A DNA stretch of 57,542 nucleotides from Marinifilum sp. D737 (GTDB taxonomy: Bacteria; Bacteroidota; Bacteroidia; Bacteroidales; Marinifilaceae), in NCBI RefSeq assembly GCF_026672275.1, contig NZ_JANQCD010000030.1, positions 1 to 57,542 of the forward strand. The letters are read 5' to 3'. Made by a program: the position numbers and the translations under genes. The notes below the pieces were generated by a model, which searched no databases, was not told the DNA's origin, and saw only the letters and a program-made list of their open reading frames with translations. This document shows, piece after piece, positions 7,508-15,039 of the stretch (the first letter of the stretch is position 1; each line of letters begins with the position of its first letter).

Positions 7508-10090
7508 CTATCTCAACAGAGTAATATTACCCTGTTTTTGCATTTGGCTTCCGTCCTTAAAGGAAACTTTCAAGAAATAGACATAAACATCCATATCCAC
7601 GTTTTGTCCTTTGTAGGTACCATCCCATCCATCACCTTTACTGCGATGCATGTGAACTGACTGGAATATTCTATGACCTAATCTGTTATAAATAGTCAAA
7701 CTCATAGTTTCCACTTCTTCTACATCACCCGCAAGTTCAAGTTTGTCATTTTTTCCATCACCATTAGGTGAAAAACCTGTTGGTAAATAAACATTGAATT
7801 GACTTCCATTGGTTGATACATTTATTGTATCTCTACCAATACAACCAAACTCATTAGTTACCTCTACACGATATTCTCCAGCTTGACTTACTTGAATAAC
7901 TTGATCAATTTCGCTTGGCTTAATTTCAACATCTGTATTAACATACCACATGTAGGATACAAAATCTTCACCAGCATCCAAGTTAACCACCTGACCGTTT
8001 GTTAAGACAATATCATCACCTAAATCTACTTCCGGAGTTGGATTGAAGGTAACTTCAATACAATCTTCCTCGGTATTTCCGTTTTGATCGGTTACATAAA
8101 CACAGTATTTACTGCTCTTTTCAACATATATTCCTTCGTCCGTTGATTCTGAAGGAGTCCAGCGATAAGTTGGAGTAAAGTCTGCATTATTGGTTTTAAT
8201 TTCAGGAGTCAAGTAAATTTTCTCTCCCAAACAAACATTATCAATATCAGCACCCAAATCAACAGCAAACTTACCTTCTCGCTTGGTAATGCTTATTTCA
8301 TCTGTTCCAACACAGCCCTGAGCACTAGTTACACGAACAGAATATACATTTTCATGGCTTACGGTAATGGTTTGAGTAGTTTCACCATTTGGCAACCATT
8401 CATAAGATCCACCAACACCACCATCTCCGGCATCAAGTGTTGCACTTTCCTCATCAAACAGAACAATATCTTCACCCAAATCAACAATTGGTAATGCATG
8501 AACAGTAATCGTAATTTGATCGGTTTGCTCATTTCCTGTATCATCGCGAACTGTTACCGTATAAAGTCCAGATTCGCTAACTGTTAATGTTGAAGTTACC
8601 GCACCATTTGACCATAAATAGGTATAGTTTTGAGAAATTGATGGATTTGGATTTAAAACAATCTCATCACCCACACAGATATCCTGATCATCACCTAAGT
8701 CAATTGCAAATACATCATTCACACTTGTAATCACAATCTCATCGGAAGCCGAACAACCATTAGCATTAGTAACCGTTACACCATAGGTATTGCTCGTATT
8801 TACCTGAATGGTTTGAGATGTTTCACCAGTAGACCATAAATAATCTGCCCCGGCATTTCCTGCATCAAGTGTTAAGACCTCTGCATCGGCCAATTGATAA
8901 TCAGGTCCCAAATCGACTGTTGGAGCTTTCCAAACAGTTACATTAACAAATGCCGACGATTGTTTTCCTGTATTGGTATCGGTAACTGTAACAGAATAAA
9001 CACCTGTCTCTCTCACCTCTAGTGTATTATTTACAGAACCATCGGACCATAAATAAGTGTAGGTTCCATCAAAATCAATTTCCGGAGTTAACACTCTGCT
9101 TTCTCCCTCACAGAAACTCAAATCAGCTCCTAAACCAACCGAGAAGGATTCTACAACTGTAACATTCGCATAAACGGTATCACCGGCACAATCAAATGCA
9201 CTTCTTTCTATGAGTTTCACCTGATAATCTCCTGGTTTTACTGCCCACTGAACATCGAAGCTCAATTGACTATGGAAGTTATCGCTTAAACGACTTGCAC
9301 TTTCGTTGAGTACTGTTGCTCCAGCTGGAACAAAAATCTCGTATTTTTCACTCTTCTCTATGGTTGCTGTATATGCATGAATGGTTCCAGACTGAATTAC
9401 TGGTTCGTAGTCGCCAAATGCAGTATTTGGCAATGCCATTACATCAACCTCCAAAGTTTGATTTGCCAAATCTTCCTCGACTGGTATTCCGCTCAAAGTT
9501 TTTGCTTCAACAAGCAATATTTCTGCCCTGTGCGTTTTACCTGTTGTATTCGGAATCTCCAAATCAAAAGTAAATGAATTGGTATAAATTTCATTTGCAC
9601 CTTCTGGCAATTCAGCAGGAGCTCTGTCAATGGAATACTTAAATGTCCAAGGTTTAGGTCCGGTATAATTAACCGTTACACTCAGCTTCCCATTTGTATC
9701 ACCACCATTGTTTTTAGCACAAACATATGGCACCTCAAGATCTTCGAATACTGCTGTTGGACTTGCATCGTCTACCACTACAAGCATGGTTAGGGCATCT
9801 CCAAAACAGTGTGTGCCGATATCTTCAGGATAAACTTTTACTTCGTAAGTACCCGGATCGCTAAACTGATAATCACCTGATATATGAGTATTTGAAGCCA
9901 AAAATACAGTTGAACTCGAACCCAAAGCAGTATTTGTAACAGACCAGTGGTACTTAATACCATCAATTTTATCAACTTTAAAATTAAGCTGTGTTCCCTT
10001 TACCACATACTGCTGCGCCACAGCCGCTAATCCTCCCATGAGGATCAGCAGTGCGGTAAACAGTGTTTTATGTAGTAAGGTTTTGAACAT
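7508..10090 (-). CDS. T9SS type B substrate, Ig-like repeat protein
   Basis: An 860-residue secreted protein. Signal peptide 1-25. Residues 26-110 are an Ig/PKD-like domain and about 111-230 a second domain ending ALPNTAFGDY; together they match the layout of the six small proteins encoded just upstream. A third domain follows to about 318. Then come three tandem modules of about 150 residues, each made of two Ig-like units of the SprB-repeat type (DLG-D...C-GE...YLWS-G). The last ~95 residues are the gliding-motility-associated sorting domain: LPTGFSPNGDGKND, WDGTYKGQNVD, and an end in GNITLLR. This type B domain directs export by the type IX system and retention with a PorP/SprF partner, encoded next. 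It is the only sorting domain in the island. Confidence 0.92.
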   Translation of the reverse strand: MFKTLLHKTLFTALLILMGGLAAVAQQYVVKGTQLNFKVDKIDGIKYHWSVTNTALGSSSTVFLASNTHISGDYQFSDPGTYEVKVYPEDIGTHCFGDALTMLVVVDDASPTAVFEDLEVPYVCAKNNGGDTNGKLSVTVNYTGPKPWTFKYSIDRAPAELPEGANEIYTNSFTFDLEIPNTTGKTHRAEILLVEAKTLSGIPVEEDLANQTLEVDVMALPNTAFGDYEPVIQSGTIHAYTATIEKSEKYEIFVPAGATVLNESASRLSDNFHSQLSFDVQWAVKPGDYQVKLIERSAFDCAGDTVYANVTVVESFSVGLGADLSFCEGESRVLTPEIDFDGTYTYLWSDGSVNNTLEVRETGVYSVTVTDTNTGKQSSAFVNVTVWKAPTVDLGPDYQLADAEVLTLDAGNAGADYLWSTGETSQTIQVNTSNTYGVTVTNANGCSASDEIVITSVNDVFAIDLGDDQDICVGDEIVLNPNPSISQNYTYLWSNGAVTSTLTVSESGLYTVTVRDDTGNEQTDQITITVHALPIVDLGEDIVLFDEESATLDAGDGGVGGSYEWLPNGETTQTITVSHENVYSVRVTSAQGCVGTDEISITKREGKFAVDLGADIDNVCLGEKIYLTPEIKTNNADFTPTYRWTPSESTDEGIYVEKSSKYCVYVTDQNGNTEEDCIEVTFNPTPEVDLGDDIVLTNGQVVNLDAGEDFVSYMWYVNTDVEIKPSEIDQVIQVSQAGEYRVEVTNEFGCIGRDTINVSTNGSQFNVYLPTGFSPNGDGKNDKLELAGDVEEVETMSLTIYNRLGHRIFQSVHMHRSKGDGWDGTYKGQNVDMDVYVYFLKVSFKDGSQMQKQGNITLLR

Positions 10091-10109
10091 TTATTTCAAG
10101 TCTTAATTT

Positions 10110-10826
10110 TTAGTTTAAAGTAAGATTTGTGATAACTGGTTTAGTATGAACTGTAATTGTTCTTGAGTTATCAGCATTAACTGTAACATCAGCACCATCA
10201 TTTGTTTTAGCAGCAGTAATTACTACTGTATAGTCAACATCAGCACCAGTTTCATTTACGAAATTGTTGTTGATCGTAAGATCATCTCCATTGTTCAAAT
10301 TAGGAACTGTAGTTGGCCCCTGAACAACTGCATTTGAGGCATCCCTAATTTCATAGGTTACTTCAAATGGTCCTACTCCACCAGTAAATGCTAATTCGAA
10401 TAAACTTTGATCTGCCAGACCACCCGAAACTCCACCATTCAAATCAGAACAGGTTATTACATTTGTAGCAGCAGCCGCAAAGTTCACGAATGCTTCAGCT
10501 GCAATCGTTACATCTACATAAACAGCTTCAGAGATACAGGCATTATCATCAACTACTTGGGATTTCAATCGGTAAGTTTGCCCTACTGTAAAATTAACAG
10601 CATCCCAATTTATCGCAAGAGTTACTCCTGTTTCTCCTGTTAAATCAATTACAGCTACATCAGCTCCATCAACTAACTGCCATACATAGTGATCAGCAGT
10701 AGTCCCTGCCTGTGGATTAGCCGTATAGGTATGATCCGAACCAGAAGTTACAGTTTGATTTTGCTGAGCATTTGCCATACCGGCAAATGCAACAACACAA
10801 ATGATTAATGATAGTATTTTTTTCAT
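10110..10826 (-). CDS. Small secreted two-domain Ig-like protein (subunit 6)
   Basis: Function unknown, 238 residues. Signal peptide 1-20 (ends GMANAQ). N-terminal domain: GSDHTYTA, YVWQLVDG, then a Cys in DDNACISEAVYV. Second domain: TCSDLNGG, then beta-rich sequence to the end. The tail is TKPVITNLTLN, the P-x-I-x-x-hydrophobic form shared across the island. There is no sorting domain and no lipobox. It lies 19 bp from the 860-aa gene and 10 bp from the next subunit, so it belongs to one operon. Of the small proteins it is closest in layout to the N-terminus of the 860-aa protein. I infer a structural role at the surface. Confidence 0.85.
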   Translation of the reverse strand: MKKILSLIICVVAFAGMANAQQNQTVTSGSDHTYTANPQAGTTADHYVWQLVDGADVAVIDLTGETGVTLAINWDAVNFTVGQTYRLKSQVVDDNACISEAVYVDVTIAAEAFVNFAAAATNVITCSDLNGGVSGGLADQSLFELAFTGGVGPFEVTYEIRDASNAVVQGPTTVPNLNNGDDLTINNNFVNETGADVDYTVVITAAKTNDGADVTVNADNSRTITVHTKPVITNLTLN

Positions 10827-10836
10827 TTTCTATAGA

Positions 10837-11589
10837 TTAAAAAGCAATGTCAACAATTGTTGGAAGTGCAGTTGCAGTCCAAGTGTGAGTTACAGGAGTA
10901 CTTGTGAAATCCTTAATGGCTCCATTACCGTCTTTCAATTGATAAACATTAATGATAAAGTTTTCTGTTACTTTTGCATCAGCACTTAATAAATCTGCTG
11001 CAGGAATAGTGATTGTATAAGTACCTGCACCAGTAGTTGCACCAGCCAAATCAACATTTAACCACTTCTTAGCTCCTGTTCCAATAGCATATTCAATTTG
11101 AGCTTGTTTTCCAGATTCATGAACTAAGTAATCACCAGTAAGAGTCACTTCAAAACTTACATTTGAACCTGATATATTTACAGCACAATCTTCTGAAGTT
11201 GCATTAACAAACGCAAAATCCATGGTTGAAACTGAAGTTACAACTACTCTTAAAGTTTTATAGTTGTAACAATTCTTAGCATCAGTCTGCTTTACTCTTA
11301 AGTAATATGTAGCTGGAGAAACCGCTGGTTCATTCCATGTTATCGTTAGATCTTTGGTCAAATTGGTTCCTGCAGAAAATGTATAAGTATTTGCAGCAGC
11401 TACTACCGGAGTAGTACAATTCTCATCTGAAAATACTTCCCATTTAAAATCATCAGTACCTGTTACTTTATAGGTATGAGTAATTCCTGAATAAACATTG
11501 TGAGTTGCAGTCATCAATTCTCCATTTTGACCAAATGAAGAGTAACTTGCTACTACACACATCAAAATTGCTATTAATAGTTTTTTCAT
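10837..11589 (-). CDS. Small secreted two-domain Ig-like protein (subunit 5)
   Basis: Unknown function, 250 residues. Signal peptide 1-20 (ends SSFGQ). First domain: GITHTYKV, FKWEVFSD, then Cys in DAKNCYNYKTLRVVV. Second domain: EDCAVNISG and GTYTITIPAADL. The tail ALPTIVDIAF is nearly identical to ALPIVDLGED, which opens an internal Ig-like module in the 860-aa protein of the same operon. The chain therefore seems to end right after the first strand of a domain it lacks. No sorting domain. Gaps of 10 and 25 bp to its neighbours place it in the operon. Confidence 0.85.
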   Translation of the reverse strand: MKKLLIAILMCVVASYSSFGQNGELMTATHNVYSGITHTYKVTGTDDFKWEVFSDENCTTPVVAAANTYTFSAGTNLTKDLTITWNEPAVSPATYYLRVKQTDAKNCYNYKTLRVVVTSVSTMDFAFVNATSEDCAVNISGSNVSFEVTLTGDYLVHESGKQAQIEYAIGTGAKKWLNVDLAGATTGAGTYTITIPAADLLSADAKVTENFIINVYQLKDGNGAIKDFTSTPVTHTWTATALPTIVDIAF

Positions 11590-11614
11590 AGTTTGTAAGT
11601 ATAATTAGTTCTGT

Positions 11615-12325
11615 TTAATATTCAATATCGCTAACAGTAGGCAAAGCAAATATTGTTCTCGAATGAACTCCTTTACCAGCTACAATATTTAGTGTACCAC
11701 CATATTTATTCGTTGCCGAAATAATGGTTATATTATTAATTGTTTCATTATTTTCATCTTCAACAATGCCTAATACATTAAGCATTTTGTCTGCATAATT
11801 AATTGTCGCAGTACGGTCTGCAGTATCACCATCTAAACGATAGTTCACCGTAACTGGATATTGCGATTCGGCCAATTCTGTCCCCGAATCAAACATTGCT
11901 ATCAATTCTGTAGCAAAACTATTGTCAGCATCAGGACAGTCATCTGATGCCAGTTCTTTGAATTCTATTGTCGGTGAAGACACAATTGTGTACTTCCAGG
12001 CTTTTATATTGGTACAACCATTTGTACCCGTTGCATATAAAGTAATAAAGTAATCACCTTGGCTTAACCATTCTACGTTTATGGCATTGCTTTCACCTAT
12101 TACAGGTGTCAATTTGCACTGAGTTGAGGCATCAGCCTCTATTGTAAGAGCTGTATTGGTATATACTTTCCATTCATATGTTTGAACTTCGGCATTAGCC
12201 GGCACATGATATTTTACCTTAGAATTAAGCACAACAGTATAAGCACCCTGCCCGCTTGCCGAAGCAAGCGAGAGGATGATTACGGCAAATGCCATAAATG
12301 TCTTATATATTGTGTTTATTTTCAT
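11615..12325 (-). CDS. Small secreted two-domain Ig-like protein (subunit 4)
   Basis: Unknown function, 236 residues. Signal peptide about 1-25 (ends ASASGQ). First domain: NSKVKYHV, YEWKVYTN, Cys in TNGCTNIKAWKYTIV. Second domain: SDDCPDADNSF, where the CPD signature matches the larger subunits. The tail is ALPTVSDIEY. It bridges the two halves of the set, with the CPD signature of subunits 1-3 and the ALP tail of subunit 5. The start is six bases from the stop of the gene upstream, which indicates translational coupling. Confidence 0.85.
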   Translation of the reverse strand: MKINTIYKTFMAFAVIILSLASASGQGAYTVVLNSKVKYHVPANAEVQTYEWKVYTNTALTIEADASTQCKLTPVIGESNAINVEWLSQGDYFITLYATGTNGCTNIKAWKYTIVSSPTIEFKELASDDCPDADNSFATELIAMFDSGTELAESQYPVTVNYRLDGDTADRTATINYADKMLNVLGIVEDENNETINNITIISATNKYGGTLNIVAGKGVHSRTIFALPTVSDIEY

Positions 12326-12331
12326 TAACTA

Positions 12332-13240
12332 TTAATTCCCACCCATTGTACCAATTGTTGGCATTGTACTAAATGTATGAGTTGCGTTATTATCTGCAGT
12401 TTCATTATCAGTTGCAGAAGTTACAAGATCTTGAGTTCCTAAACTATTAATTGTTAATACTACATCAGCCGTTGCAATTTCATTATCAACAGTTACAGTA
12501 ACTAAAATGTAATCCTGAGTTCCACCAACTGTAACAATTGAACCAGCAGTTAATTCTGTACCTGCAGCATCAACAACTTTAGTAATACTAGCTCCAGCTC
12601 TTAAAGCATCGAATGTAACTTGCCATCCGTTAGTAGTATTTGTAAACTCACGATTCACACGATATACAAGTTTAGAAGTTCCTAAGCTATAGTTATCCGG
12701 ATCCATATTTACAATTGGGCTAATGGTTGTCTGATCAGGACACGTCTTATTCGTGATATCATTAGCTGGATCAGAAGGATCAACAGAACCTGGAGTAGCT
12801 GAACCGGTTACATCGGCAATCATAGCATTAAATTCACCAGACTGAACAACAATTTGGATACCCTTTACATTGGAACAACCATCTTTTTCAACATTAACGA
12901 ATAAATAGTATGTTCCTGTAGCAGTTCCATTCCAAACAATCTTTACTTCATTAATTCCTGTTCCTGTTAAATTACCATCATTCCCTGCTACAGTCGCTCC
13001 ATCTGGTGTAGAAAGAGTAAAATGTGCAAAATCTCCATCAGTAGAAGTAATTGCTGCTGCATCTATTGTAGCTGCTCTCGAAATATACCAAGTTGTCGTA
13101 CTTGCTGCATCAATATTATCGAAGTTATAGTTATGAGTAGAACCAGGATAAGGTTTCTCAAATGTACTTTGGGCTTTAGCAAGCTCTGTAGAGCTTACTA
13201 AAACAACCATTGCTATTAATAATTTATAAATATTTTTCAT
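12332..13240 (-). CDS. Small secreted two-domain Ig-like protein (subunit 3)
   Basis: Unknown function, 302 residues. Signal peptide 1-23 (ends LAKAQ). First domain: PYPGSTHNYNF, TTWYISRA, Cys in KDGCSNVKGIQIVV. Second domain: KTCPDQTTISPIVNMD, TSKLVYRVNRE, QDYILVTVTVDNE. The tail is THTFSTMPTIGTMGGN. The second domain closely resembles the C-terminal domain of the 943-aa protein (SQIQFRVNR, TDYILFTIDINN), which shows common origin. No sorting domain. Six bases separate it from subunit 4 and 17 from subunit 2. Confidence 0.87.
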   Translation of the reverse strand: MKNIYKLLIAMVVLVSSTELAKAQSTFEKPYPGSTHNYNFDNIDAASTTTWYISRAATIDAAAITSTDGDFAHFTLSTPDGATVAGNDGNLTGTGINEVKIVWNGTATGTYYLFVNVEKDGCSNVKGIQIVVQSGEFNAMIADVTGSATPGSVDPSDPANDITNKTCPDQTTISPIVNMDPDNYSLGTSKLVYRVNREFTNTTNGWQVTFDALRAGASITKVVDAAGTELTAGSIVTVGGTQDYILVTVTVDNEIATADVVLTINSLGTQDLVTSATDNETADNNATHTFSTMPTIGTMGGN

Positions 13241-13257
13241 GTCTTATATTTTTAAAA

Positions 13258-14112
13258 TTATTCACCTACGAAATCACCAATTTTAGGCATCAAGTTAATC
13301 ATATGAGTATCTGACCCAAGAGTTAAATCATCCAAACCAGTAACGTCATCAGATGCACTAGTCATTGTTAGTGTAAATGTAGGATTAGTTCCCGGAGTGT
13401 TCTTCATAATCACGGTAACTGTAACACTATCTCCTGTTTCTCCAGAAATAGATCCTGTTTTATCACCTGTTGCAGCAGGTGTCGCATCAATTGTAAAAGG
13501 AACGGTTGCATTGTCACAACTTACAGTATAGGCTCCGCTCCATTGATTTGTAGAACTTTCACGAGTAATTGTAAACGTCATACTAGTTGTTCCAGCTTCA
13601 TAATGCGTATAATCAGTTAAATTTGAAACATCTGTATTTACAACTGGTTGTAAATTTGTTAAATCAGCACAAGTTGGCAAAGCAGCAGCAGCAACAGCAA
13701 CATTAAAATCATTAGCTTGAGGCATAATATGTACAGCCTTATAGTTACCAACACCACATGAGCTACCATCTGCCGTAACATTCAAAAATAAATAAACTCC
13801 ATTTACGCCATAATTAGTATAAGCATCTGCATCCCAAGTAATTTGAATTGAAGCTGCCCCTTCAGTTGCTCCAATACTACTAGATGCATTTCCTATAAAA
13901 ACACCAAAATCTGAAAGCTTAACTGGAGTTGCAGAATAGGTACTCGACTCGGTAACATAGAATTCATAAGCTGCATTCGCCTCTACATTATTAAAAGTAT
14001 AAGTATGCGTTGCTCCAGCATAAGGCTTAACAGCAGAACTTTGAGCGAATGTTTGGTTAGCAAAGGACATAAAGCCTAAACAAACAATTAATGATAATAA
14101 TATCCTTTTCAT
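13258..14112 (-). CDS. Small secreted two-domain Ig-like protein (subunit 2)
   Basis: Unknown function, 284 residues. Signal peptide 1-23 (ends QTFAQ). First domain: PYAGATHTYTFNNV, YEFYVTESS, Cys in GSSCGVGNYKAVHIMP. Second domain: PTCADLTNLQPVVNTD, TSMTFTITRES, DSVTVTVIMKNTPGTNP. The tail is THMINLMPKIGDFVGE. It is closely related to subunit 1, with shared GxxPTFT segments and MP-x-IG-x-F tails, so the two are probably tandem duplicates. It sits inside the operon with gaps of 17 and 35 bp. Confidence 0.87.
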   Translation of the reverse strand: MKRILLSLIVCLGFMSFANQTFAQSSAVKPYAGATHTYTFNNVEANAAYEFYVTESSTYSATPVKLSDFGVFIGNASSSIGATEGAASIQITWDADAYTNYGVNGVYLFLNVTADGSSCGVGNYKAVHIMPQANDFNVAVAAAALPTCADLTNLQPVVNTDVSNLTDYTHYEAGTTSMTFTITRESSTNQWSGAYTVSCDNATVPFTIDATPAATGDKTGSISGETGDSVTVTVIMKNTPGTNPTFTLTMTSASDDVTGLDDLTLGSDTHMINLMPKIGDFVGE

Positions 14113-14147
14113 ATCTATTTTATTTATTGCGTTATCTATTGATTTTA

Positions 14148-15005
14148 TTAATTAAATGTACCAATTACTGGCATCTTTTCGATCGTGTGTGTTACTGCAG
14201 ATGGTAAGTTCTCTGGTGTAACATTAGTTAATGCATCAACTACACTCGTTGGGGTTATGGTAAAAGTTGGGATTTCACCAGGAACATTATTAACAACAAT
14301 AGTTAGGGTTTTAGTATTACCACTAAGATCATCTACAGAAACAGATGTGGTTCCATTATTTGTAGTAACATCTACATCTGAACCATTAAAAGTATAAGTA
14401 TAATCACCAGACCCTACTTGAACAATATTAAAGTCAAGATCCCAATCATTATCATTTCCTGCTTTTTCGAATGTAAATGTTAAAGTTGATTTTCCAGCAT
14501 TATATACATAAGCTGGATTAGTTGTTGGTGCAACAACTGCTTGCAATCCTGTTAAATCAGGACATGAAGTTCCATCAAGATCCGAATCCGCTAATTGCAA
14601 TGTAAAATTATTATTAATTGGAGTAATCCCTACGGCATTATAGTTTTCACATACACCTGTACCTGAAATTTTCACAAATAGATAAACCTCAGTATTAACC
14701 GTAGCAGTCGTTGGCCATTCAACAGTTGCTACTGCAGTTCCTGAAGGTGTATCTGTACCCACAGTTCCAGTTGTTGACGAAGTAATATAACCAGTTAATC
14801 CGGCATTAACAGCCCCAATTCCTATATTAGACGTACTAATATAAAACTCATAGTCTAATCCATCTGTAATCCCACTAAAAGTATAAGTGTATGTATTACC
14901 AACAAATGGACGTAATTTTTCACCATCTGCATTTTGTGCAAAGACCTGAGAGGAGATCATTAAGATTCCCAAACAAATTAAAAGCGAGTGTAATAGCTTT
15001 TTCAT
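14148..15005 (-). CDS. Small secreted two-domain Ig-like protein (subunit 1)
   Basis: Unknown function, 285 residues. Signal peptide 1-23 (ends SQVFAQ). First domain: PFVGNTYTYTFSGI, YEFYISTS, Cys in GVCENYNAVGITP. Second domain: TSCPDLTGLQAVVAPT, KSTLTFTFEKAG, TLTIVVNNVPGEIPTF. The tail is THTIEKMPVIGTFN. CPDL-GLQAV also occurs in the C-terminal domain of the 943-aa protein encoded immediately upstream, so neighbours in the operon are also nearest in sequence. No sorting domain or lipobox. Confidence 0.87.
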   Translation of the reverse strand: MKKLLHSLLICLGILMISSQVFAQNADGEKLRPFVGNTYTYTFSGITDGLDYEFYISTSNIGIGAVNAGLTGYITSSTTGTVGTDTPSGTAVATVEWPTTATVNTEVYLFVKISGTGVCENYNAVGITPINNNFTLQLADSDLDGTSCPDLTGLQAVVAPTTNPAYVYNAGKSTLTFTFEKAGNDNDWDLDFNIVQVGSGDYTYTFNGSDVDVTTNNGTTSVSVDDLSGNTKTLTIVVNNVPGEIPTFTITPTSVVDALTNVTPENLPSAVTHTIEKMPVIGTFN

Positions 15006-15039
15006 AGCATATAGTTTTATAGTTATTTTTTATCTTTTA

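Noticed and set aside
7373-7660. Plus-strand frame MKMGNITLLP as an inverted copy of the sorting-domain tail GNITLLR
   Set aside because: The likeness comes from the 12-base palindrome GGTAATATTACC, which reads alike on both strands; the rest of the frame overlaps the 860-aa gene antisense.
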